From NCBI RefSeq assembly GCF_004919685.1, contig NZ_SMYZ01000042.1, positions 1 through 64,000 of the forward strand: DNA of 64,000 bases, in the 5' to 3' direction. Below, one piece after another: positions 33,310 through 42,011 of the stretch (its first letter is position 1; each line of letters starts with the position of its first letter). The notes under the pieces were generated by a model. It saw only the letters and a list, made by a program, of their open reading frames with translations. It was not told the DNA's origin and searched no databases. Made by a program: the position numbers and the translations under genes. Origin of the DNA: Mesorhizobium norvegicum. GTDB taxonomy: Bacteria > Pseudomonadota > Alphaproteobacteria > Rhizobiales > Rhizobiaceae.

Positions 33310-35037
33310 TTACTTCTGCCAGCTCTTCACCAGTTCGTCGTAGTTGATGGTGATCGGCTTTTCCTTCTCGTTCTCGATCTTCAACTGAGGAGCGAGATTG
33401 CCTTTCTTGACCGCGTCGGCGTTCCAGTAGGCGAGGTCATGCTCTTCGGCCATCTTCGGGCCGATATCGCCCTGGACGCCCGACTTCTCGATGCGGCTCA
33501 TCACCTTTTCCTGCTCGCCGCAGAGCGAGTCCATCGCTTCCTGCGCCGTCTTGGCACCCGACGACGCATCGCCGATCGCCTGCCACCAAAGCTGTGCCAG
33601 CTTCGGATAATCAGGCACGTTGGTGCCGGTTGGCGACCACTGGACGCGGGCCGGCGAACGGTAGAACTCGATCAGGCCGCCGAGCTTCGGAGCGCGCTCG
33701 GTGAAGCTCTTGTCGTCGATCGTGCTCTGGCGGATGAAGGTCAAGCCGACATGGCTCTTCTTCACGTCGACGGTCTTCGAGGTTACGAACTGCGCGTAGA
33801 GCCAGGCGGCCTTGGCGCGGTCGGTCGGCGTCGACTTCATCAATGTCCAGGAACCGACGTCCTGATAGCCGAGCTTCATGCCGTCCTTCCAGTAGACGCC
33901 GTGCGGCGACGGCGCCATGCGCCACTTCGGCGTGCCGTCGTCGTTCAGCACTGCCTTGGCGCCGGCATCGACCATCGAAGCGGTGAAGGCGGTGTACCAG
34001 AAGATCTGCTGGGCAACCGCGCCCTGAGCCGGAACCGGGCCGGATTCGGAGAAGGTCATGCCCTGGGCTTCGGCCGGGGCGTAGGCCTTCAGCCAGTCGA
34101 GATACTTCTGGATCGAGTAGACGGCGGCCGGGCCATTGGTGTCGCCGCCGCGCGCGGTGCAGGAGCCGACCGGTCGTGAATTCTCGTCGACCTTGATGCC
34201 CCATTCGTCGACCGGCAGGCCGTTCGGCAGGCCCTTGTCGCCGTTGCCGGCCATCGACAGCCAGGCGTCGGTGAACCGCCAGCCGAGCGACGGGTCCTTC
34301 TTGCCGTAGTCCATGTGGCCGTAGACCTTCTTGCCGTCGATCTCGCGGCCGGTGAAGAATTCGGCGATATCCTCATAGGCCGACCAGTTGACGGGAACGC
34401 CGAGGTCGTAGCCGTACTTGGCCTTGAAGTCCGCCTTGTTCTTTTCATCGTTGAACCAGTCGTAACGGAACCAGTAGAGATTGGCGAACTGCTGGTCCGG
34501 AAGCTGGTAGAGCTTCTTGTCCGGTGCCGTCGTGAACGAGGTGCCGATAAAGTCCTTCAGGTCGAGGTTCGGGTTGGTGACATCCTTGCCCTCGCCCGCC
34601 ATCCAGTCGGTCAAATTGCGCACCTGCTGGTAGCGCCAGTGGGTGCCGATCAGGTCGGAATCGTTGACCCAGCCGTCATAAAGGTTCTGGCCGGTCTGCA
34701 TCTGGGTCTGGATCTTCTCGACGACGTCGCCTTCCTGGATGACGTCATGCGTGATCTTGATGCCGGTGATGGCGGTAAAGGCCGGGGCCAGCACCTGGGA
34801 TTCATACTGGTGCGTGGCGATGGTTTCCGAAACGACCTTGATATCCATGCCGGCGAAAGGCTTCGCGGCATCGATGAACCACTGCATCTCGGCTTCCTGG
34901 CCGGCGCGGTCGAGCGTCGAAAGCGGACCGATTTCCTTGTCCAGGAAGGCTTTTGCCTCGTCCATTCCGGCATAGGCATTGCCAACCCCGAGCAACAGGA
35001 CAAGCGCAGTCGTTGATGTTAAAAATTGCCGTCGCAT
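33310..35037 (-). CDS. glpV: Glycerol ABC transporter substrate-binding protein GlpV
   Basis: 575-residue periplasmic extracellular solute-binding protein, long for the family. Signal peptide at the N-terminus (MRRQFLTSTTALVLLLGVGNAYA), then a type-1 binding fold with DIKVVSETIATHQYESQ, PVNWSAYEDIAEFFTGREIDG (split), MAPSPHGVYWKDGMK and GLIEFYRSPARVQWSPTGTN. The position after glpSTPQU and before glpK identifies it as the GlpV homologue of Rhizobium leguminosarum. The RBS GGAGG is close before ATG 35037. Confidence 0.9.
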   Translation of the reverse strand: MRRQFLTSTTALVLLLGVGNAYAGMDEAKAFLDKEIGPLSTLDRAGQEAEMQWFIDAAKPFAGMDIKVVSETIATHQYESQVLAPAFTAITGIKITHDVIQEGDVVEKIQTQMQTGQNLYDGWVNDSDLIGTHWRYQQVRNLTDWMAGEGKDVTNPNLDLKDFIGTSFTTAPDKKLYQLPDQQFANLYWFRYDWFNDEKNKADFKAKYGYDLGVPVNWSAYEDIAEFFTGREIDGKKVYGHMDYGKKDPSLGWRFTDAWLSMAGNGDKGLPNGLPVDEWGIKVDENSRPVGSCTARGGDTNGPAAVYSIQKYLDWLKAYAPAEAQGMTFSESGPVPAQGAVAQQIFWYTAFTASMVDAGAKAVLNDDGTPKWRMAPSPHGVYWKDGMKLGYQDVGSWTLMKSTPTDRAKAAWLYAQFVTSKTVDVKKSHVGLTFIRQSTIDDKSFTERAPKLGGLIEFYRSPARVQWSPTGTNVPDYPKLAQLWWQAIGDASSGAKTAQEAMDSLCGEQEKVMSRIEKSGVQGDIGPKMAEEHDLAYWNADAVKKGNLAPQLKIENEKEKPITINYDELVKSWQK

Positions 35038-35073
35038 GTGTTTCCTCCACGTTACAGGTTTCAAGTGCGATCT

Positions 35074-35101
35074 GGAGCGGCCGCCGGCACGCGGTCGCTC
35101 C
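35074..35101 (-). other. Intercistronic hairpin between glpU and glpV
   Basis: Eleven-bp stem (arms 35074-35084 and 35091-35101, one mismatch, six-base loop) in the 78-bp gap before glpV. It lacks a T-run, so it is likely a 5' mRNA-stabilising structure that permits higher levels of the binding protein. Confidence 0.55.
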
Positions 35102-35115
35102 AACAGTTTCCCCCT

Positions 35116-35409
35116 CTATACGTAGCGGAACACGCCAACGGCGTAGACCACGGAGAGAGCGAGAGCCCACCACAGGTTGGATCCGACAAGACCCAACCAA
35201 GCGAGATGGATAAAGGCGCTGCCAAGCAGCGACAGGAAAAGACGGTCGCCGCGCGTTGTCTCGAAACGCAGCACGCCGACGCGCGGATTGCCGCCCGGCG
35301 AGGCGTATTCCCACGCCGCCATGCCGCACAGCAGCAGAAAGATGGTTCCGAAAAAGGCCGCCGTCGGCCACGTCCACGCCATCCAGGTGAGGTCGAAATT
35401 CATGGTCAT
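35116..35409 (-). CDS. glpU: DUF2160 small membrane protein GlpU
   Basis: 97-residue membrane protein with three hydrophobic segments (WPTAAFFGTIFLLLCGMAAWEY, LFLSLLGSAFIHLAWLGLV, LWWALALSVVYAVGVFRYV). DUF2160 proteins occur in glycerol ABC operons of rhizobia; GlpU is a named but mechanistically undefined component. The ATG at 35409 overlaps the stop codon of a 21-codon ORF. Confidence 0.85.
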   Translation of the reverse strand: MTMNFDLTWMAWTWPTAAFFGTIFLLLCGMAAWEYASPGGNPRVGVLRFETTRGDRLFLSLLGSAFIHLAWLGLVGSNLWWALALSVVYAVGVFRYV

Positions 35410-35471
35410 ACCCTCCCCAGGGCGAAGCCCTTGGCGATGGTGTTGCGGATGAACTCGTGCGTTTGTTTCAT
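35406..35471 (-). CDS. 21-codon mini-ORF, duplicate of the glpQ 3' end
   Basis: Short frame encoding MKQTHEFIRNTIAKGFALGRV. Its last 15 codons repeat the end of glpQ (FVRNYIAKGFALGRV) with about five mismatches in 48 bp. Its ATG overlaps the glpQ stop (TGATG) and its TGA overlaps the glpU start (ATGA). It therefore bridges the two genes translationally. Too short for a domain; it is either a coupling peptide or a leftover of a tandem duplication. Confidence 0.5.
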   Translation of the reverse strand: MKQTHEFIRNTIAKGFALGRV

Positions 35472-35520
35472 CACACCCTCCCCAGGGCGAAGCCCTTGGC
35501 GATGTAGTTGCGCACGAACC
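35408..35520. repeat. Direct repeat of the glpQ terminal sequence
   Basis: Two copies of a ~48-bp sequence centred on CCCTCCCCAGGGCGAAGCCC, one at about 35406-35453 and one at about 35471-35518. They share long identical tracts and differ at about five positions. The right copy is the true end of glpQ. Confidence 0.8.
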
Positions 35521-36394
35521 AGATGACGAGCGCGCCGGGGATCAGCGTCAGCACGCCGGCGGCGGCGAGCAGGCCCCAGTCCATGCCGGCGGCCGAAACG
35601 GTGCGGGTCATGGTGGCGGCGATCGGCTTGGCGTCGGTGGTGGTCAGCGTGCGCGCGATCAGCAATTCGACCCATGAGAACATGAAGCAGAAGAAGCAGG
35701 CGACGCCGATGCCGCTCGCGATCAGCGGCATGAAGATCCTGATGAAGAAGCGCGGGAACGAATAGCCGTCGATATAGGCGGTCTCGTCGATTTCCTTCGG
35801 CACGCCCGACATGAAGCCTTCGAGGATCCACACCGCCAATGGCACGTTGAACAAGCAGTGCGCCAGTGCCACCGCGATGTGGGTGTCGATCAGGCCGAAC
35901 GCCGAATAGAGCTGGAAGAACGGCAGCGCGAACACCGCCGGCGGCGCCATGCGATTGGTCAGCAGCCAAAAGAACAAATGCTTGTCGCCGAGGAAGCGAT
36001 AGCGCGAGAAGGCGTAGGCCGCCGGCAGCGCCGCCGCCACCGAGATCACCATGTTCATCACCACATAGGTGATCGAGTTGATGTAGCCTGAATACCAGGA
36101 CGCATCGGTGAAGATGGTGACGTAATTGGCGATCGTCGGCTGGTGCGGATAGAGCGTCAGCGAGGAGACGATCTCGGCATTGGTCTTGAAGCTCATATTG
36201 ATGAGCCAGTAGATCGGCAGCAAAAGCACGATGATGTAGACCGTCGGCACGATCCACCACCAGCGCGATTCCTCGCCGCGGCGGCGCATCAGCCGCGCGA
36301 TCTGGTCCTGCGACATTGCGCTGGCCAGTGCTTCCGAAGCCGTCGTTTCGCTCACTCTGTCCTGCCTCGTCGTTCTTTCGTTGGCGCCGCTCAT
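35471..36394 (-). CDS. glpQ: Glycerol ABC transporter permease GlpQ
   Basis: 307-residue MalG-type permease with six membrane segments. The cytoplasmic EAA loop is KEIDETAYIDGYSFPRFFIRIFMPL, which contacts the ATPase. The N-terminus carries a charged cytosolic tail (SQDQIARLMRRRGEE). The start is ATG 36394, directly after glpP. Part of the glycerol importer. Confidence 0.92.
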   Translation of the reverse strand: MSGANERTTRQDRVSETTASEALASAMSQDQIARLMRRRGEESRWWWIVPTVYIIVLLLPIYWLINMSFKTNAEIVSSLTLYPHQPTIANYVTIFTDASWYSGYINSITYVVMNMVISVAAALPAAYAFSRYRFLGDKHLFFWLLTNRMAPPAVFALPFFQLYSAFGLIDTHIAVALAHCLFNVPLAVWILEGFMSGVPKEIDETAYIDGYSFPRFFIRIFMPLIASGIGVACFFCFMFSWVELLIARTLTTTDAKPIAATMTRTVSAAGMDWGLLAAAGVLTLIPGALVIWFVRNYIAKGFALGRV

Positions 36395-36395
36395 C

Positions 36396-37262
<867 letters not shown>

Positions 37263-38330
37263 CTATGCCCCCATCTCGACGCGCCAGGAATCGGCATAAA
37301 TGTTGATACCGGCCGGGTCGAACCGCACCTTCGGATCGGCAGGCACGGTCTCGTCCTCGCCGATGACAGCCGCAATCTCGCGGCCTTCGAGATTGGCACG
37401 GACCACCTTATGGCGGCCGAGATCCTCGACCTTGCTGATCGAAACGGCCATGCCGTCGCGGCCGAGCCGGACATATTCGGGACGGATACCGAGCTCGATG
37501 GCGCCGCTGCCGGCCTTTGGCACGCCGGGCAGTTCGATCCGCTGCGAACCCAGTTTTGCCGTCTTGCCGTCGATCGCCACCGGCATGACGTTCATGCCGG
37601 GCGAGCCGATGAAATAGCCGACGAAGGTATGCCGCGGCCGCTCGAACAGTTCGGCCGGCGTGCCGATCTGCACGATGCCGCCATCATACATCACCACGAC
37701 CTGGTCGGCGAAAGTCAGCGCTTCGGTCTGGTCGTGCGTGACATAGACCATGGTGTAGCCGAAGCGGCGGTGCAGCTGTTTCAGCTGCGAACGCAACACC
37801 CACTTCATGTGCGGATCGATGACGGTCAGCGGTTCGTCGAACAGGATGGCGTTGACATCCGAGCGCACCAGTCCACGGCCGAGCGATATCTTCTGCTTCT
37901 GGTCGGCGGTCAGCCCCCTCGCCTTCTTCTTCGCCCAGGACGCCAGATCGATCATCTCCAGCGTCTCGCGCACCTTGCGGTCGACATCGGCTTCCGGCAC
38001 GCCGCGATTGCGCAGTGGGAAGGCCAAATTGTCGTAGACGGTCATGGTGTCGTAGATGACCGGGAACTGGAACACCTGCGCGATGTTGCGCTCCTGCGTC
38101 GACAAATTGGTCACGTCCTTGCCGTTGAACAGCAACTGGCCGTGTGAGGGGTGCAGCAATCCCGAAATGATGTTGAGCAGCGTGGTCTTGCCGCAGCCCG
38201 AGGGCCCGAGCAGCGCATAGGCGCCGCCATCCTCGAAGGTGTGATGCACTTCCCGCAGCGCGAAATCGGCATCCTTCTGCGGGTTGGGCAGATAGGAATG
38301 CCTGACATGGTTGACGTCGATGCGCGCCAT
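37263..38330 (-). CDS. glpT: Glycerol ABC transporter ATPase GlpT, degenerate signature motif
   Basis: 355-residue ATPase of the MalK/UgpC type. Walker A GPSGCGKTTL, Q-loop QVFQFPVIY, Walker B NAILFDEPL and H-loop VYVTHDQTEAL are canonical. The ABC signature, normally LSGGQ, reads LTADQKQKISLGRGLV, so it cannot act normally in the opposing site. A C-terminal regulatory OB-like domain is present (GIRPEYVRLG). Ten bp after glpS. Confidence 0.93.
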   Translation of the reverse strand: MARIDVNHVRHSYLPNPQKDADFALREVHHTFEDGGAYALLGPSGCGKTTLLNIISGLLHPSHGQLLFNGKDVTNLSTQERNIAQVFQFPVIYDTMTVYDNLAFPLRNRGVPEADVDRKVRETLEMIDLASWAKKKARGLTADQKQKISLGRGLVRSDVNAILFDEPLTVIDPHMKWVLRSQLKQLHRRFGYTMVYVTHDQTEALTFADQVVVMYDGGIVQIGTPAELFERPRHTFVGYFIGSPGMNVMPVAIDGKTAKLGSQRIELPGVPKAGSGAIELGIRPEYVRLGRDGMAVSISKVEDLGRHKVVRANLEGREIAAVIGEDETVPADPKVRFDPAGINIYADSWRVEMGA

Positions 38331-38340
38331 CTCTTTCCTC

Positions 38341-39420
38341 TCAAGCCGCCAGCTTCGGCGCGCTCACGGCGCGGCCGTGCTCGTCGAAAACCATGATGTG
38401 GCGCGGATCGATGAACACCTCGACCACTTCGTCAGGCTCGAAATCGCGAATGCCGTGGGTCAGCATGACCCAGCGCGCATCGGCGAAATCGAGATGGATG
38501 AAACTCTCCGACCCGGTGATCTCGGTGATCGTCACCTTGGCCCGCACCGGCACTGCCGCCGCGTTGGGCCGCTCGAGCGACAGGTGATGTGGCTGAAAGC
38601 CGATCGTATAGATGGCGTCAGCAATACCGGAGAGCTCGGCCGGCACCGGCAGGTTCACGCCGCCCTCGAGCAGGAAATCCCGGCCCTTCTTGGCAAGCAC
38701 GATGGTGTTGAGCGGTGGATCGGAAAACGTCTTGGCTGTCACCAGGTCGGCCGGCTTGCGGAACACCTCGATGGTCGATCCGAACTGGGTGATCTTGCCC
38801 TCCGAAAGCGTCGCCGTGTTGCCGCCGAGCAGCAGGGCCTCGTGCGGCTCGGTCGTGGCGTAGACGAAGATGGTGCCGGCGGCGGCGAATATCCTGGGCA
38901 ATTCGGCGCGCAGTTCCTCGCGCAGCTTGTAGTCGAGATTGGCGAGCGGTTCGTCGAGCAGGACCAGGCTGGCGTTCTTGACGATGGCGCGCGCCAGCGC
39001 GGTGCGCTGCTGCTGGCCGCCGGACAGGCTAAGCGGCGTGCGGTCGAGATAGGGTGTCAGCTTGAGAAGCGCGGCGGCATTGCGCACTTCCTTGTCGATC
39101 TTGGCCTGATCGGTGCCGGCCACCCTGAGCGGCGAAGCGATGTTCTCATAGACGGTCATCGCCGGATAGTTGATGAACTGCTGGTAGACCATGGCGATCT
39201 TGCGCTTCTGCACCGGTACGCCGGTGACATTCTGGCCGTCGAACCAGATCGAACCGGAGGTCGGCACATCGAGACCGGCCATCAGCCGCATCAGGCTGGT
39301 CTTGCCGGAGAGCGTAGGTCCGAGCAGGACGTTGAGCGAGCCGTGCTGGAGCGTCAGCGACACGTCGCGGATATGCTCGACCGCACCGACCGTCTTGGTG
39401 ACGTTTCTCAGTTCCAGCAT
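38341..39420 (-). CDS. glpS: Glycerol ABC transporter ATPase GlpS, missing H-loop His
   Basis: 359-residue ATPase. Walker A is unusual (GPTLSGKTSL, second Gly replaced), the signature LSGGQQQRTALARAIV is canonical and Walker B is LVLLDEPLANLD. Where the switch histidine is expected (VTHDQ) the sequence reads YATTEPHEA, so the His is replaced by Thr. It therefore complements GlpT's defect. A C-terminal MalK-like domain follows. First ATPase in the operon after glpD. Confidence 0.93.
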   Translation of the reverse strand: MLELRNVTKTVGAVEHIRDVSLTLQHGSLNVLLGPTLSGKTSLMRLMAGLDVPTSGSIWFDGQNVTGVPVQKRKIAMVYQQFINYPAMTVYENIASPLRVAGTDQAKIDKEVRNAAALLKLTPYLDRTPLSLSGGQQQRTALARAIVKNASLVLLDEPLANLDYKLREELRAELPRIFAAAGTIFVYATTEPHEALLLGGNTATLSEGKITQFGSTIEVFRKPADLVTAKTFSDPPLNTIVLAKKGRDFLLEGGVNLPVPAELSGIADAIYTIGFQPHHLSLERPNAAAVPVRAKVTITEITGSESFIHLDFADARWVMLTHGIRDFEPDEVVEVFIDPRHIMVFDEHGRAVSAPKLAA

Positions 39421-39462
39421 GACGCCTCCTCCCAGGCCTTCCGCATCAGCTCAAACCCCTCT

Positions 39463-40989
39463 TCATTCGGCGGCCGCGACATGTCGCCGGCTTATGCCGT
39501 GCATGAATTCATCGAGAGCCGCCACCTGCTCGCGGCTGAGATGCAGACCGCGCTTGGTCCGGCGCCACAATACATCTTCGGCGGTGACAGCCCATTCGTT
39601 TTGAACGAGATAGCGCACCTCGGCCTCATAAAGATCGGCGCCGAAGTTACGGCCCAGATCAGCATTCGATTTGGCCAGCCCCAACAGCATCCTTGCGCGG
39701 GTGCCGTAGAGCCTGGTCAGCCGGCGGGCCAGGCGCGCGTCGAGGAACGGATAGGCGGTTTTTAGTTTCGCCACTTCGGCATCGAAACCGGTGGCCGGGA
39801 AATCCCCGCCCGGCAGTGGCGCGTTTGCCGTCCATGGCTTGCCGCGCTTGCCGAGAAAGCCCTCGATCTTTTCCAGCATCGATTCCGACAGCCGGCGATA
39901 GGTGGTGATCTTGCCGCCGAAAGCATTGACGATCGGGGCTGCGCCCTCGCCGCCATCGGCCTTGAGCACATAGTCGCGCGTCGCTTCCTGCGCCTTGGAG
40001 GCGCCATCATCGTAGAGCGGGCGGACGGCCGAATAGGTCCAGACGATGTCCGAGCGCTTGACCGGTTGCGCGAAATATTCGCTTGCCGCGGCGCAGAGGT
40101 AGTCGATCTCGGTGTCGCTGATCTTCACGTCATGCGGATCGCCGGGGTAATCCTGGTCCGTGGTGCCGATCAGGGTGAACTCTTCCTCATAGGGAATGGC
40201 GAAGATGATGCGGCCATCCCTGTTCTGGAAGAAATAGGCGCGCGGATCGTCGAATTTCTTGGCGATGACGATGTGGCTGCCCTGCACGAGGCGGACATTG
40301 TGCACATCGTTGAGGCCGACAACGCCGGAAAGCACATGATCGACCCAGGGTCCCGCGGCATTGACCAGCAGGCGCGCCTTGATCTCCTCGGTCTCGCCGG
40401 TCTGCAGGTCCTCGATCTGGACCGTCCACAAACCGTTTTCGCGGCGCGCGCCGACCACTTTCGTGCGGGTGCGGACCGTTGCGCCGCGATCGGCGGCATC
40501 ACGCGCGTTCAGCGCCACCAGCCGCGCATCATTGACCCAGCCATCCGAATATTCGAAGGCCTTTTTGAACAGCGGTTTCAAAGGCTTGCCGGCTGGATCC
40601 CTGGCCATGTCCAGCGTCCTGGTCGCCGGCAGCAATTTGCGCCCACCAATGTGGTCGTAGAGGAAGAGACCGAGCCTGATCAGCCAGGCCGGGCGCAGGC
40701 CCTTGGCATAGGGCAGCACGAAGCGCATCGGCCAGATGATATGCGGCGCGTTCTTCCACAGAACCTCGCGCTCCATCAGCGCCTCGCGCACCAGGCGGAA
40801 TTCGTAGAATTCGAGGTAACGCAGGCCGCCATGGATCAATTTGGTCGAGCCAGAGGAGGTCCCGCTGGCCAGGTCGTTCATCTCGGCGAGAAAGACGGAA
40901 AAGCCACGCCCGACGGCATCGCGGGCGATACCGCAGCCATTGATGCCGCCCCCAATGACGAAAATGTCACGGATCGGAGATGCGTCCAC
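39463..40989 (-). CDS. glpD: Glycerol-3-phosphate dehydrogenase (aerobic, FAD)
   Basis: 508-residue flavoenzyme that oxidises glycerol-3-phosphate to DHAP and passes electrons to the quinone pool. FAD-binding motif DIFVIGGGINGCGIARDAVGRG (split) at the N-terminus, then SGTSSGSTKLIHGGLRYLE, and a C-terminal DUF-type cap. The start is GTG at 40989 behind GGAGGA. First gene of the glp operon, with operator-like repeats in the 128 bp upstream. Confidence 0.95.
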   Translation of the reverse strand: MDASPIRDIFVIGGGINGCGIARDAVGRGFSVFLAEMNDLASGTSSGSTKLIHGGLRYLEFYEFRLVREALMEREVLWKNAPHIIWPMRFVLPYAKGLRPAWLIRLGLFLYDHIGGRKLLPATRTLDMARDPAGKPLKPLFKKAFEYSDGWVNDARLVALNARDAADRGATVRTRTKVVGARRENGLWTVQIEDLQTGETEEIKARLLVNAAGPWVDHVLSGVVGLNDVHNVRLVQGSHIVIAKKFDDPRAYFFQNRDGRIIFAIPYEEEFTLIGTTDQDYPGDPHDVKISDTEIDYLCAAASEYFAQPVKRSDIVWTYSAVRPLYDDGASKAQEATRDYVLKADGGEGAAPIVNAFGGKITTYRRLSESMLEKIEGFLGKRGKPWTANAPLPGGDFPATGFDAEVAKLKTAYPFLDARLARRLTRLYGTRARMLLGLAKSNADLGRNFGADLYEAEVRYLVQNEWAVTAEDVLWRRTKRGLHLSREQVAALDEFMHGISRRHVAAAE

Positions 40990-41030
40990 AAATTCCTCCA
41001 GCGATTTCGCATTGCACCATTTTTGGGCTT

Positions 41031-41086
41031 TTACGAAACCGTGTCGGAATTATTTCGAAATGATAACGAATGTCAAACGAAATATC
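41031..41086 (-). promoter_or_regulatory. glpD promoter region with repeated ACGAAA motifs
   Basis: Between glpD and glpR the core ACGAAA or CGAAA recurs: TTACGAAACC (41031-41040), TTTCGAAATG (41053-41062), AACGAATG (41065-41072) and AAACGAAATA (41076-41085). The same core recurs upstream of glpR. DeoR-family GlpR repressors use TTCG-containing repeats, so these are likely operators. The region is AT-rich compared with its neighbours. Confidence 0.55.
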
Positions 41087-41116
41087 ACGAGCGCGTGATA
41101 TCGGGTCGAAAACCGC

Positions 41117-41884
41117 CTAGGCGAGCGACGTCTCGATCAGTTGAACCTCGGCCTCCTGGCAGATCTTGCGCACCGACGGGATGTCGCAACGATCAGTGAT
41201 GAAGGTGTTGACCTGCGACAGGTGGCCGATGCGCACGGGTGCGGTTCGCTCGAATTTGGTCTGGTCGGAAACCAGGATGACATGCCTTGCATTGGCGATG
41301 ATCGCCTGCGCCACCTTGACCTCGCGGAAATCGAAGTCGAGCAGCGCGCCGTCATGGTCGATCGCCGACGCGCCGATCACCGCATAGTCGACCTTGAACT
41401 GCCTGATGAAGTCGACCGCCGCTTCGCCGACCACGCCGCCATCGGAACCGCGCACAACCCCGCCGGCGATCACCACCTCGATCGAGGGATATATCCGCAT
41501 CCTATTGGCAACATTGATGTTATTGGTGATGACCATGAGTCCGGTGTGATCGAGCAACGCCTTGCTGACCGACTCGGTCGTGGTGCCTATGTTGATGAAC
41601 AGCGAGGCATTGTCGGGGATCAGCCTGGCTGCCGCACGGCCGATCGCCTCCTTCTCGTCGGCAGCAATCTTGCGCCTCGCCTCATACTCCATGTTCTCGA
41701 TGCCGGACGGGAACAAGGCGCCGCCATGGATGCGCGAAAGCAGCCGCTGGTCGCACAAATCGTTGAGATCCTTGCGTATGGTCTGCGGCGTCACATTGAA
41801 GTGGGTGGCGAGGTCATCGACCAACACGCGACCATGATCCTTGGCCATCTGGATGATTTCGGCATGGCGTGGCGACAGATACAT
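41117..41884 (-). CDS. glpR: DeoR family transcriptional regulator GlpR
   Basis: 255-residue repressor. N-terminal DeoR helix-turn-helix (HAEIIQMAKDHGRVLVDDLATHFNVTPQTIRKDLNDLC, split), then the sugar-phosphate-binding fold (FINIGTTTESVSKALLDH). The ATG at 41884 is behind GGGAGG. Divided from glpD by 128 bp and likely autoregulated. Glycerol-3-phosphate is the probable inducer. Confidence 0.9.
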   Translation of the reverse strand: MYLSPRHAEIIQMAKDHGRVLVDDLATHFNVTPQTIRKDLNDLCDQRLLSRIHGGALFPSGIENMEYEARRKIAADEKEAIGRAAARLIPDNASLFINIGTTTESVSKALLDHTGLMVITNNINVANRMRIYPSIEVVIAGGVVRGSDGGVVGEAAVDFIRQFKVDYAVIGASAIDHDGALLDFDFREVKVAQAIIANARHVILVSDQTKFERTAPVRIGHLSQVNTFITDRCDIPSVRKICQEAEVQLIETSLA

Positions 41885-41896
41885 AGGCAACCTCCC

Positions 41897-41939
41897 GTTT
41901 TCGTTTTTCTTGTCTATAGTCGAAAACGAAACCGATGAA
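41897..41939 (-). promoter_or_regulatory. glpR promoter/operator with CGAAAACGAAAC repeats
   Basis: On the plus strand GTTTTCGTTTTTC (41897-41909) faces TCGAAAACGAAACC (41920-41933), an interrupted dyad with the same ACGAAA core as the glpD operators. It lies just upstream of the glpR ribosome binding site, so autoregulation is likely. Confidence 0.5.
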
Positions 41940-42011
41940 AAGGCATAAGCCGGCTAATGAAATGCATGTGATTGCCAAGGCAAATGCGAACGCAAACCAG
42001 ATTGTGCCTGA

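Noticed and set aside
37263..38330. Possible frameshift or damage in glpT explaining the missing LSGGQ
   Set aside because: The frame is continuous, flanking residues align normally and the rest of the ATPase is intact, so this is a substitution and not a sequencing or frameshift artefact.
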